A stretch of 47,250 nucleotides of DNA, from assembly GCF_003001675.1 (NCBI RefSeq), contig NZ_PVYW01000035.1:1-47250 (forward strand). Reading direction: 5' to 3'. Below are positions 39,803 to 47,250 of the stretch, piece by piece (position 1 is the first letter of the stretch; each line of letters begins with the position of its first letter). The notes beneath the pieces are model-generated. The model was not told the DNA's origin. It worked only from the letters and a program-made list of their open reading frames with translations, and searched no databases. Position numbers and translations under genes: made by a program. The DNA is from Cohnella sp. SGD-V74 (GTDB lineage: Bacteria; Bacillota; Bacilli; Paenibacillales; Paenibacillaceae).

Positions 39803-40645
39803 ATGAATCGCTATGTAGGCGTGGAGATCGACGGGGACAGTATCTATTTGATGGCCGACACTCCGTACGGGGTGCTGGAGAACGAGGCTCCGACCGGCCG
39901 AGAGTGTACGCTGGAGCAGCTTGAGCAGGCGGTCGCGACTTTCGTCGGCAAGCTTCCGTATAAGCCGAGCGGAATCGGCATGGGGATGCCGGGGCTTGTT
40001 GCGGGCAACGATAAAGTGGAGCTGAGCCATGTCGTTCCGGCGCTGACCGGCGCGACGGCCGAAGCGTTCGCCTCGGTCGCCGGGGCACCCGTCGCCTTTA
40101 TCAATGACGTCAAAGCGGCGGCGATGGCCGAAGCCGTGCGGTATTCGGATCGCGATACGGTGATCGTCGTTCTCGTCGACGCTTTTATCGCGGCGGGCGT
40201 CGTCGTCAAGGGCGAGCTGCTGCGCGGGGCGAAAGGATGGGGCGGCGAGCTGGGCTACATGATCGTATCGACGGACGGCGAGCCGCAATTGCTGGATTCG
40301 CTGGCGAGCGGCTACGCCATCTTGAATCGCGCGGGTCTGGACGATGCCGCTTTGCGGCAGCGGCTCTTAGCCGGAGACGAACGGGTTGCCGGATGGGTCC
40401 GCGAGGCGGGGACTTACTTCGGGTATGCGTTAACGAATCTGGTGCATTTGTACAATCCGGATGTGATCGTTGTCGGCGGAAGAACGCCGACTTACGAAGG
40501 GTATATGGAAGCGGCGAAAGCCGCGCTGCGGGAGCGCGCGCTGCCGGAATTGCTCGCTTGCTGCACGATCGCGTCTCCCGCCGTTGCGAAGCGGGTCATC
40601 GCATACGGTGCAAGAGAGTGGATTCGCAAGCTAGAGGCGAACTGA
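39803..40645 (+). CDS. ROK family protein (sugar kinase-like)
   Basis: The 280-residue product shows the ROK order: GVEIDGDSIYLMAD (phosphate-1 region, altered from DIGGT), GIGMGMPGLV, VAFINDVKAAAMAEA with the catalytic Asp, GVVVKGELLRGAKGWGGELG followed by YMIV, and HLYNPDVIVVGG. The zinc-binding CxCGxxGC cluster usual in ROK kinases is missing, replaced by DGEPQLLDSLASG. It may be a sugar kinase of unusual type or a non-catalytic relative. It follows the AlkX-type gene by 20 bases. Its last third is duplicated at 43429-43617. Confidence 0.8.
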   Translation: MNRYVGVEIDGDSIYLMADTPYGVLENEAPTGRECTLEQLEQAVATFVGKLPYKPSGIGMGMPGLVAGNDKVELSHVVPALTGATAEAFASVAGAPVAFINDVKAAAMAEAVRYSDRDTVIVVLVDAFIAAGVVVKGELLRGAKGWGGELGYMIVSTDGEPQLLDSLASGYAILNRAGLDDAALRQRLLAGDERVAGWVREAGTYFGYALTNLVHLYNPDVIVVGGRTPTYEGYMEAAKAALRERALPELLACCTIASPAVAKRVIAYGAREWIRKLEAN

Positions 40646-40773
40646 GCGTAAATGGCTGCGGTCGCTCGCCGGGATCGCATCGTAAGCAGGCGCAAGGCAC
40701 GAACAATAGAGGCATGTCCCGAAAAAAATGATATAATCCGAGAGAGGCTGTACAAATCGGAAGGGGTGCCTAG

Positions 40774-43356
40774 ATGGCGTGGAAAAGGTTTGTTGCCGTA
40801 CTGCTTGTGTTTGGGCTGATTACCTTACCGCTTGGAGCGCTTAAAGTTTATGCCGCTTCTCCGACAATTACGGGACTTAATACTTTTCCTGTGAAGCCGT
40901 ATACGGAAGGGGAGTTTTTTAATCTTACAGTTGTGTTCGACCAGAACGTGCAAGTTGTCGGCGGTACGCCAAGCTTGAAGCTGGATGTCGGAGGGACGGA
41001 GCGGGAGGCGCTGTATTCCGGCGGATCCGGCCAGTATGTCGGCTTTATTTATACGGTTCAACCGGGAGACAACGATGCGGACGGCATTGATGTAGTCGGT
41101 CCGATTCAATTAAACGGAGCGACGATCCGCAACGGTTCGGGCGAAGATGCCGTTCTTGGAACCGGTTTCGGGACAGGCGGAGCTTCCGTGCTGCATACGT
41201 CAGTACTCATAGACACAACCGCACCAATGATTGAATCGGTTACCGTGCCGGCAGACGGAGTGTATCGGCCTGGGGACGAGCTGCTGTTTACTGTAGACTT
41301 TTCAGAAAATATCGTTGTCAATGTAGGCGGGGGTATACCGTACTTGCCGCTTGACATCGGTGGCACTCAGGTTCGGGCGGAGGAGTTTTACACGATCGGT
41401 CATGACAAGGTTGTCTTCCGCTATACAATAGAACCCGGACTTGAGGCTAACGGAATTACAGTTGGCGACGAAATCAAGTTCTATGGGGGCGCGATCCAGG
41501 ACAACCCGGCTCGCAATCCGATTAATCGTACGCTTCCCGCAGCAATGGATCGATCTTTGGAAGGAATTGCGATTCAGCCGTCTATCGTCACGCCCGTGCC
41601 GCCGGTCAAACAGCAAATTCCTGCCTCAGCCGTCTATCGTGCGGGAGAGTTTATCGATTTTACAATTGAATATCACGAGCCTGTTGTCGTGACGGGCATC
41701 CCGTTTATTCCGCTTACGGTGGGCAGTGCGTCCCGACAGGCGAATTTCCTGCAAGCGACCGGCAATCAGGCGACGTTCCGGTATACGGTACAAAACGGAG
41801 ACGAGGATGCGAACGGCATCGTTGCCGGCAGTGCGATCAATCTGAACGGCGGACAGATCGATAATGGCTTGGGTACGCCGCTGTCCACCGCTGTGTATAA
41901 GCTTGCGCTTGCGGACGTGCAAGTAGATGCGACGATTCCGCAAGTGACGAGTGTATCGATTCCGGCCAATCGCAATTATACGACAGGGGAGAGCTTTGAT
42001 TTCAGGCTGGATTTCAGCGAGAAGGTGAAAGTGGTCGATCATCCCCGTCTGAGGCTGGAAATGGGCAACGGTTCCGTCACACAGGCGGTCTACGCCGAGT
42101 ATGTGTCCGGAAGCGGAACGGGAAAGCTCATCTTCCGTTATACGGTGCAAAGCTCCGACCTGGACACGGACGGAATTAAGATCGGATCTCTGGACAGCGC
42201 CAATGGCGCCATTGTCGATCTGGGAGGCAATCCGAGCGACCCGACAGTTGCTGCTCCAACGAGCTATTTTCTGGTTATTTTGAACGCTCCGACGCCGACG
42301 ATTACTTCGGTCGATGTGCCGAGCGCAGGCACATATGCATCGGGAACGACGATCTATTTTACCGTGCATTTCTCGGAGGCGGTCACTGTGCAGACCGCTT
42401 ACCCACGAGTGCCGATCACGATCGGAAGCTCCCCTCAGTACGCTCTTTACTATAGCGGCGTTGGGACGGACGCCATGACCTTCCAGTATCTGATCAAACC
42501 TACGGATTCCGATACGGACGGCATTGCGCTGGACAGCGCTCTATACGGCAATAACGGGAAATTGATTAGTTTGGCTGGCTATGGCGTTCAGGCCGACTTG
42601 ACGCTTAACAGCGTTGGCGACACCAGCGGCGTTCTCATAGGCGTGCAGCCTGAGCCATCGCCAAGCCCAACACCAAGCCCGACGCCGAGCCCTTCTCCGG
42701 AGCCGTCGCCAAGTCCAACGTCGAGCCCATCGCCAAGTCCGTCACCGGAGCCGTCGCCAAGCCCATCGCCGGAACCTCCGATCAAGCCTGGCGCTTGTTC
42801 GTTCGAGGATATTAACAGCAGTTGGGCGAAAGAAGAAATTTGCGAAGCGGTTGCGCTCGATATTTTGGATGGACTGTCAACAACTCGGTTTGCGCCGACC
42901 GGGACGATTACTCGGGGAGAATTGGCGCAAGCACTCGTTCAGTTCCTATCTCTGATAGAAGAGAAGGAGAAGAATAGCGCCTCGGCTATATTGCGCTATA
43001 AGGATCAATCCGACTTCTCGGCATCGGAGACACAAGCGATTGCCGTTGCAACTGCACAAGGATGGTTGCGGGGATACACAGACGGTTCCTTCAGGCCGCA
43101 GGCTTCGATTACGCGTTCCGAGCTGTTGGTTGTGCTGGCGAGGATCGCCGGCTGGAAGACGGAATCGGACAAGCCGTTCACCGTATTCGGAGACGACTCT
43201 GCGATTCCGGTCTGGGCGAGGTTCGCCGTGTATCGGGCGCAGCAAGAAGGCATTCTTGTCGGCAAGCCGAGCGAGTTGTTTTCTCCGCAGGTTGCAGCGA
43301 CACGCGCGGAGACCGCTGCGTTGTTCGTCAGGTTGTATCATTATTTGAAGCACTGA
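40774..43356 (+). CDS. Large SLH-anchored surface protein with Ig-like repeats
   Basis: An 860-residue secreted protein. A signal peptide (cleaved near VYAAS, residue 28) precedes five repeats of roughly 110-130 residues with the pattern Y..G..i.F.v.FsE.V.V.g.P.l.l..G and FrYTVq.gD.D.DGI. A Pro-Ser-Thr-Glu linker follows (PSPSPTPSP type, about residues 628-672), then three SLH domains to the end (GTITRGELAQALVQFL, SITRSELLVVLARIAG, AATRAETAALFVRLYHYL). SLH domains bind pyruvylated wall polymer, so it is displayed on the cell surface. The ligand is unknown. ATG 40774 follows AAGGGG by seven bases. Confidence 0.88.
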   Translation: MAWKRFVAVLLVFGLITLPLGALKVYAASPTITGLNTFPVKPYTEGEFFNLTVVFDQNVQVVGGTPSLKLDVGGTEREALYSGGSGQYVGFIYTVQPGDNDADGIDVVGPIQLNGATIRNGSGEDAVLGTGFGTGGASVLHTSVLIDTTAPMIESVTVPADGVYRPGDELLFTVDFSENIVVNVGGGIPYLPLDIGGTQVRAEEFYTIGHDKVVFRYTIEPGLEANGITVGDEIKFYGGAIQDNPARNPINRTLPAAMDRSLEGIAIQPSIVTPVPPVKQQIPASAVYRAGEFIDFTIEYHEPVVVTGIPFIPLTVGSASRQANFLQATGNQATFRYTVQNGDEDANGIVAGSAINLNGGQIDNGLGTPLSTAVYKLALADVQVDATIPQVTSVSIPANRNYTTGESFDFRLDFSEKVKVVDHPRLRLEMGNGSVTQAVYAEYVSGSGTGKLIFRYTVQSSDLDTDGIKIGSLDSANGAIVDLGGNPSDPTVAAPTSYFLVILNAPTPTITSVDVPSAGTYASGTTIYFTVHFSEAVTVQTAYPRVPITIGSSPQYALYYSGVGTDAMTFQYLIKPTDSDTDGIALDSALYGNNGKLISLAGYGVQADLTLNSVGDTSGVLIGVQPEPSPSPTPSPTPSPSPEPSPSPTSSPSPSPSPEPSPSPSPEPPIKPGACSFEDINSSWAKEEICEAVALDILDGLSTTRFAPTGTITRGELAQALVQFLSLIEEKEKNSASAILRYKDQSDFSASETQAIAVATAQGWLRGYTDGSFRPQASITRSELLVVLARIAGWKTESDKPFTVFGDDSAIPVWARFAVYRAQQEGILVGKPSELFSPQVAATRAETAALFVRLYHYLKH

Positions 43357-43379
43357 GCGTGACAGGCTTAACTGTCTCG

Positions 43380-43418
43380 AAATCCGTCTAAGGCCAGAAG
43401 CCTTGGGCGGATTTTTTT
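43380..43418 (+). terminator. Terminator of the SLH protein gene
   Basis: AAATCCGTCTAAGGC pairs with GCCTTGGGCGGATTT around CAGAA, followed by a run of seven T. Confidence 0.88.
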
Positions 43419-43428
43419 AACCAGCCAG

Positions 43429-43617
43429 CTTGCGGACGGAGACGAGCAGACGGTTGAGCGGGTTCACCGGGCCGATACGTGTTTCGGCTATACGCCGGCT
43501 AATCCGGTTCATTTGTACAACCCCGATGTGATGGTGATCGGAGGCGCGATAACCACCTGTGTCGGCTACATGGAAGCGGCGAAAGCCGCGCTTCAAGCGC
43601 ATGCGCTGCCGGAATGA
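43429..43617 (+). pseudogene. Duplicated 3' fragment of the ROK gene
   Basis: The frame reads LADGDEQTVERVHRADTCFG, YTPANPVHLYNPDVMVIGG, then AITTCVGYMEAAKAALQAHA and LPE before TGA 43615-43617. It corresponds to the ROK protein from LAGDERVAGWVREAGTYFG to RALPE, with about 60% identity by eye. It has no start, and a terminator precedes it. The intact gene ends 2.8 kb upstream on the other side of the SLH gene, so the two copies flank that gene in direct orientation. Confidence 0.8.
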
Positions 43618-43662
43618 AGAAAGGCCCGGACGCCGCCCGAGGCAGCGCCCGGCCCACGCAAG

Positions 43663-44445
43663 TCACGCCGCCCGAACGGATTCGTTGTCTTTGTTCTTCC
43701 TGCCGGACAGGAGCCAGCCGCTCAGCGCGATAATCAGCAGTACGGCGTAGAAGGTCAGCTTCCATCCGGTCGACTCCGCGAACGAGTGCGGAATGACGTG
43801 CAGGGACGGATGCGCGAGCGTATGGACCGCCAGCTTTACGCCGACCCATCCGACGATGACGAACGCGGCGATCTCAAGAGACGGCCGGCTTTCGAGCAGC
43901 TTCACGAACAGATTCGCGGCGAAACGCATGATCAACAGCCCGATGAAGCCGCCCAGGAAAATGACGATGAAGTGTCCGCCGTCCATTCCCCCGATTCGCG
44001 GCAAAGTCGTCGCCGGCAGCGCCACGGCCAGCGCGACCGCTGCGAGGATCGAATCGATCGCGAAGGCGATGTCCGCGACCTCAACCTTGAACACCGTCGC
44101 CCAAAATCCAGACTGCTTTTTCTCCTTTTTCTCCTCGGCGCTTTGTTCGCCTTTCTTCACGAGTACCTTGCGGAAAATGTGATTCAGCGCGATGAACAGG
44201 AGATAGAGCGCCCCGAGCGCCTGCACCTGCCACACGTCCACCAGGAACGAAATCGCGAACAGAGAAGCGAACCGGAACACGAACGCTCCCGCCAAACCGT
44301 AGAAGAGAGCCTTTTTCCGCTGCTGCTCGGGCAAATGTTTCACCATAATGGCGAGCACGAGCGCATTGTCGGCTGCCAGCAGCCCCTCGAGAGCGATCAG
44401 TACGAGCAGCACCCATCCATACTCCAACAGCAATCCGATATCCAT
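43663..44445 (-). CDS. TerC family integral membrane protein (manganese export type)
   Basis: The 260-residue product has seven or so helices with the TerC metal motifs LEGLLAADNALVLAIMVKHL and ADIAFAIDSILAAVALA (conserved Asp residues). A charged loop KKGEQSAEEKKEKKQS and a late ESRPSLEIAAFVIVGWVGVK follow. Firmicute TerC proteins such as YceF and YkoY take part in manganese efflux to exported enzymes. The yybP-ykoY manganese riboswitch directly upstream fits that role. ATG 44445 has AGGGGGAC before it. Confidence 0.88.
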   Translation of the reverse strand: MDIGLLLEYGWVLLVLIALEGLLAADNALVLAIMVKHLPEQQRKKALFYGLAGAFVFRFASLFAISFLVDVWQVQALGALYLLFIALNHIFRKVLVKKGEQSAEEKKEKKQSGFWATVFKVEVADIAFAIDSILAAVALAVALPATTLPRIGGMDGGHFIVIFLGGFIGLLIMRFAANLFVKLLESRPSLEIAAFVIVGWVGVKLAVHTLAHPSLHVIPHSFAESTGWKLTFYAVLLIIALSGWLLSGRKNKDNESVRAA

Positions 44446-44504
44446 GCGAAGTCCCCCTAGCGCAAAGTAAGATGAGCCTACCGTCTATTCTTCCCAAGAA
44501 TGCG

Positions 44505-44625
44505 AAGAGACCTTCGCCTTGTTGGACAAAGGTCTCGCTAACAGCACCGTTAAGGCAATGCCAACAAAGCCGGAGAGCCGCGGCTCTCGTATTGACGACT
44601 TTATTGTACAGCTACTCCCCTTTGG
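44505..44625 (-). ncRNA. yybP-ykoY manganese riboswitch
   Basis: Read on the minus strand, the 5' end AAAGGGGAGTAGCTG, the block AAGTCGTCAATACGAGAG, CCGGCTTTGTTGGCATTG, and the 3' end TTAGCGAGACCTTT match the yybP-ykoY aptamer closely. AAAGG and CCTTT form the closing stem. Downstream GAGACCTT (aptamer side) and AAGGTCTC (44507-44514) can form an alternative hairpin, the likely expression switch. Mn2+ binding should turn on the TerC gene starting 60 bases further on. Confidence 0.9.
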
Positions 44626-44701
44626 AGTCGGACTATTCGGTTGCGGCAAGTCTCATTTAGAAAAATAATACGTGCGGCCGCATCCGAGGTTTCAATCGGG
44701 A

Positions 44702-45745
44702 TCAAACGTTTTTCGGATAAGCGGCTTTGGCGGAAGCGGTCCGGCTCTCCGCAGCTTCGGGGAACGCGTCCATCAGAAGCCGGTAGGAGCGAACCCGCGC
44801 GTCGAAGTCCTCCAGAATGGTCGTAACGAGAAACTCTTCAACGCCGAAGTCTCGTTGCAGCTCCAGCAGCTTCCGGCGAACGGAAACCTTCGAACCGAAC
44901 ACCGTCTGCTGCGGCTGCGATCGGGTCGTATAGCGGCCTTGGAATCGGAGGCTTGCCGCTTCCTGTCGCGACAATGCCGTGTAAGTCTGCCCATTCTCGA
45001 AAATAAATTTGATCCGGGCATTCTCCGACGCGAGCCGCTGCGCTTCCTCGTCCGTTTCCCCGACGATGACCGAGAGAGCGAGCAGAGCCCGCGGTCCGGC
45101 CGCGTTCTCGCGGAAGTTCGAGCGATAGAGCCGGAATGCCCGAGCCGCGGCATCTACATCTTCGTTGATGATCAACGCGAAGACGTAGGGCAGTCCCAGC
45201 TTCGCGGCCAGCAGTCCGCTGCTCTCGCTTGAGCCGAGCACGTAGAGCTCCGGCGGAGAAGGGGGGATCGGGATCGCCCTTAATCCGGCGACGGAAGGAT
45301 CTTCGGGAACGGCCTCCTTAAGGTGCGAGGCCAATTGCTCCAGCTTCTCGTCGACGGAAGGCGCATGGGGAGAATAGGGGCTCAGCGCCGCCGTCGCCCT
45401 CGGCAGTCCGCCGGGGGCGCGTCCGATTCCCAAGTCCACTCTTCCGGGGGCGAGCGAAGCCAAGACATTGAAGTTCTCCGCCACCTTGTACGGGCTGTAA
45501 TGCTGCAGCATGATCCCGCCGGAGCCGACGCGGATGCGATCGGTTTTGGCCAGCAGATGGGAGATCAGCACTTCCGGCGAAGAGCCGGCGATATTGGGCG
45601 TATCGTGGTGCTCCGACACCCAGAAGCGGGAATAGCCGAGCTCCTCGGTCCGCTGCGCAAGCTCGATTGTCCGGGCGAATGCCGCTGCGGCGTCTTGTCC
45701 GGATGTAATCCAGCTATGATCCAGCACGCTTAATTGGATAGTCAT
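44702..45745 (-). CDS. LLM class flavin-dependent oxidoreductase (MsnO8-type luciferase-like)
   Basis: The 347-residue product begins TIQLSVLDHSWITSGQDAAA and has the luciferase-like barrel marks FWVSEHHDTPNIAGSSPEVL, RIRVGSGGIMLQHYSPYKVA, RVDLGIGRAPGG and YVLGSSESSGLLAAKLGLPY. It probably uses reduced FMN and oxygen on an unknown substrate. ATG 45745 follows GAAGGAG by eight bases. The frame stays open to 46555 on this strand, but that part belongs to the antisense-like shadow of the permease gene. It sits downstream of a peptide-type ABC permease pair, as often seen when the transporter supplies the substrate. Confidence 0.87.
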   Translation of the reverse strand: MTIQLSVLDHSWITSGQDAAAAFARTIELAQRTEELGYSRFWVSEHHDTPNIAGSSPEVLISHLLAKTDRIRVGSGGIMLQHYSPYKVAENFNVLASLAPGRVDLGIGRAPGGLPRATAALSPYSPHAPSVDEKLEQLASHLKEAVPEDPSVAGLRAIPIPPSPPELYVLGSSESSGLLAAKLGLPYVFALIINEDVDAAARAFRLYRSNFRENAAGPRALLALSVIVGETDEEAQRLASENARIKFIFENGQTYTALSRQEAASLRFQGRYTTRSQPQQTVFGSKVSVRRKLLELQRDFGVEEFLVTTILEDFDARVRSYRLLMDAFPEAAESRTASAKAAYPKNV

Positions 45746-45798
45746 CTTGTCATCTCCTTCGTTAGTCGTTCGTCGGGAATTAGGTCGTGAAGCGCGTT

Positions 45799-46644
45799 CT
45801 ATTCCAGCGGTCCGGCCGGATCGAAAACATCGCGAAGCCGATCGCCGATCAGATTGATCGACAGGACGAACAGCGTAATGGCGATGCCGGGAAACGTGCT
45901 GATCCACCAGGCTACGGTCAGATAGCTTCTTCCTTGGGACAGAATGGCGCCCCAATCGGGAACCTCCTTCCACTCTCCCAACCCGAGAAAGCTCAGCCCC
46001 GAGCCCGCGAGGATGGCGGAGCCGATTCCGAGCGCGGCCATCAAGAGGACGGGAGGCAGGGAATGGGGAAGCAGGTGAAGGAGGAAAACGCGCGGCCGCG
46101 AGGCTCCGAGCGAACGCGCGGCGAGGGCGAACGGACGGTTCTGGAGCGACAGCAGCCCGCCTCGCATGATCCGCGCGTACCCCGGAACGGAGGAGATGGC
46201 GACGGCCAGCACGATGTTGCGCATGCCGGGGCCGAGCGACGCCGCGATCGCCAGCGCGAGCAAAATGCCGGGAATGGTCATGAGCGTATCGACGACCCGC
46301 ATGATAATCGCGTCCCATATTCCGCCGAAGTAGCCGGCCAACAGGCCCAGCAGCGTTCCCGCGAAGCATCCGAGCACCACCGAGGCGACGCCGATCAGAA
46401 GCGAATAACGGCTGCCGTGGACGACGACGCTGTAGACGTCCCGCCCGAGATTGTCGGTGCCGAACCAATGGTCGCCTCCCGGCGGCAGCAGCACGCGATC
46501 CATCCGCATGTCGGTGGGAGATGCGGTCGCCATCCACTGCGGAGCGATCGAGCAAGCGATCAGGAAGAGCAGCACCCCTCCGGACAAGGCGAGCAGCAGC
46601 CGCTCCAGGTTTTTTTTGGGCGCGATAACCTCTGCGCTCGTCAT
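45799..46644 (-). CDS. Peptide/nickel-type ABC transporter permease (DppC family)
   Basis: The 281-residue product has a hydrophobic N-terminal helix, the DppC mark HWFGTDNLGRDVYSVVVHGS and the coupling segment ALAARSLGASRPRVFLLHLL. The final part is WWISTFPGIAITLFVLSINL followed by IGDRLRDVFDP. It forms one half of a Dpp/Opp-type channel for peptides, nickel or opine-like solutes. ATG 46644 follows GAGGAAAG. Its partner, DppB, ends 17 bases upstream on the same strand. Confidence 0.9.
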   Translation of the reverse strand: MTSAEVIAPKKNLERLLLALSGGVLLFLIACSIAPQWMATASPTDMRMDRVLLPPGGDHWFGTDNLGRDVYSVVVHGSRYSLLIGVASVVLGCFAGTLLGLLAGYFGGIWDAIIMRVVDTLMTIPGILLALAIAASLGPGMRNIVLAVAISSVPGYARIMRGGLLSLQNRPFALAARSLGASRPRVFLLHLLPHSLPPVLLMAALGIGSAILAGSGLSFLGLGEWKEVPDWGAILSQGRSYLTVAWWISTFPGIAITLFVLSINLIGDRLRDVFDPAGPLE

Positions 46645-46661
46645 GGCTTTCCTCCTAGAGT

Positions 46662-47250
46662 TTATTGGGTTCGCCGGATTCGGGGGTCGATTAGCGAGTA
46701 GGAGAGATCGACCAGCAAATTCACGACGACGTAGACGACGGCCGAGAAGAGCACGACCCCCTGAACGACGGGGATATCCTTGGCCAGAATCGCGTCCGCC
46801 AGCACGCGGCCGATTCCTTGTCTGGCGAATACGGTCTCGATGACGACCGCCCCCGCCATCATCTCTCCCGCGAGCATGCCGAGCAGCGTGACGGCCGGAA
46901 TCAGCGCATTGCGCAAGGCGTGGCGGTAGAGCACGGTCCTCTCCGTCAGCCCTTTGGCCCGCAGAGCGGCGATGTAGGGCTCCTTGAGCACCTCAAGCAT
47001 TCCGTTGCGCACCATGCGCGCGATGAATCCCGCGCCAGCGATCCCTAGCGTAATCGCCGGCAGAATTAAAGCGCGCAACCCTCCCGAACCCGTTGCCGGC
47101 AGCCAGCTCCAATGGACGGAGAAGGCGAGAATCAACAGAATCCCCGTCCAGAACGAAGGCATGGATATGCTCAGCAGAGCGAGCAGCCGGATAACGGCAT
47201 CGGTCGCTCCGTTGCGTCGGAATCGCGCTGGGCATGTTGTCGGCGATCCG
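46662..47250 (-). CDS. Peptide/nickel-type ABC transporter permease (DppB family), partial
   Basis: Only the C-terminal ~196 residues lie in the window; the frame remains open to the edge (NGATDAVIRLLALLSISMPS, FWTGILLILAF). Family marks are ITLGIAGAGFIARMVRNGML, the coupling segment YIAALRAKGLTERTVLYRHA, ALIPAVTLLGMLAGEMMAGA, and the terminal YVVVNLLVDLSYSLIDPRIR. It pairs with DppC to form the channel. The binding protein and ATPases should lie outside the window. Confidence 0.9.
   Translation of the reverse strand, partial: GSPTTCPARFRRNGATDAVIRLLALLSISMPSFWTGILLILAFSVHWSWLPATGSGGLRALILPAITLGIAGAGFIARMVRNGMLEVLKEPYIAALRAKGLTERTVLYRHALRNALIPAVTLLGMLAGEMMAGAVVIETVFARQGIGRVLADAILAKDIPVVQGVVLFSAVVYVVVNLLVDLSYSLIDPRIRRTQ

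Noticed and set aside
45746..46555. Extension of the luciferase-like frame to 617 codons
   Set aside because: The extra part is Arg-rich, overlaps the DppC permease gene in another frame, and a clear start with ribosome binding site exists at 45745.
45787..46701. Plus-strand frame of 304 codons
   Set aside because: It is antisense to both permease genes, with Arg/Gln/Glu-rich composition typical of shadow frames in GC-rich DNA.

Overview
The window looks like chromosomal DNA of an endospore-forming member of the Paenibacillaceae (Paenibacillus or Cohnella type). The reasons are moderate to high GC, strong AGGAGG-type ribosome binding sites with frequent TTG and GTG starts, spore genes (a CotA-type multicopper oxidase, a BclA-like collagen protein, Ena-like appendage subunits), Fur boxes, a DUF1540 protein, an SLH-anchored surface protein and a yybP-ykoY riboswitch. 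No plasmid, phage or complete insertion sequence is visible. The left 1.4 kb is poorer in GC and holds decayed genes.

Layout. 0-1.4 kb: remnants of an acetyltransferase, an XRE-type repressor and its membrane partner. 1.5-6 kb: flavin reductase-like protein, sugar-phosphate isomerase-like protein, GNAT protein, lipoprotein serine hydrolase. 6-9 kb: Fur-controlled iron-siderophore ABC transporter (permease, ATPase, binding protein). 9-11 kb: shortened GNAT protein and an HD-CHAP fusion. 11-14.8 kb (minus): CotA-like oxidase and a second serine hydrolase. 15-17.3 kb: TcyABC-type cystine transporter. 17.4-18.9 kb: barnase, barstar and a third coupled gene. 19-20.9 kb: DUF1540 protein, CYTH protein, TetR regulator and a MITE-like element. 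21-25 kb: SsuD monooxygenase and, on the other strand, a TauCAB-type taurine/sulfonate transporter. Both promoters carry nearly the same 16-bp dyad at the same place. 25.3 kb: a 71-residue protein that is 42% methionine. 26-29 kb (minus): siderophore-binding protein and AraC/binding-protein regulator under Fur boxes.

29.3-32.2 kb is a macrolide-resistance locus. An Erm-type 23S rRNA methyltransferase has a 16-codon leader peptide with an Arg-Leu-Arg motif and an attenuator terminator. It converges on a Mef-like efflux protein. 32.4-35 kb: a 63-bp tandem repeat, a MocR regulator divergent from an amino-acid racemase, and a wrecked siderophore-binding gene. 35.4-37.9 kb: a spore-surface cluster with a collagen-like protein, a basic protein with an Ena-like domain, and two Ena-like (DUF3992) subunits. 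38-43.6 kb: YcxB-like protein, AlkX/YcaQ-type glycosylase, ROK protein, large SLH protein, and a copy of the ROK 3' end. 43.6-47.2 kb (minus): TerC protein behind a manganese riboswitch, luciferase-like monooxygenase and two Dpp/Opp-type permeases, the last cut by the window edge.

Recurring themes are iron uptake under Fur with several broken binding-protein genes, sulfur scavenging, spore surface construction, and antibiotic response. The most noteworthy items are the Ena/collagen cluster, the erm leader and attenuator, the methionine-rich protein, and the shared sulfonate operator.
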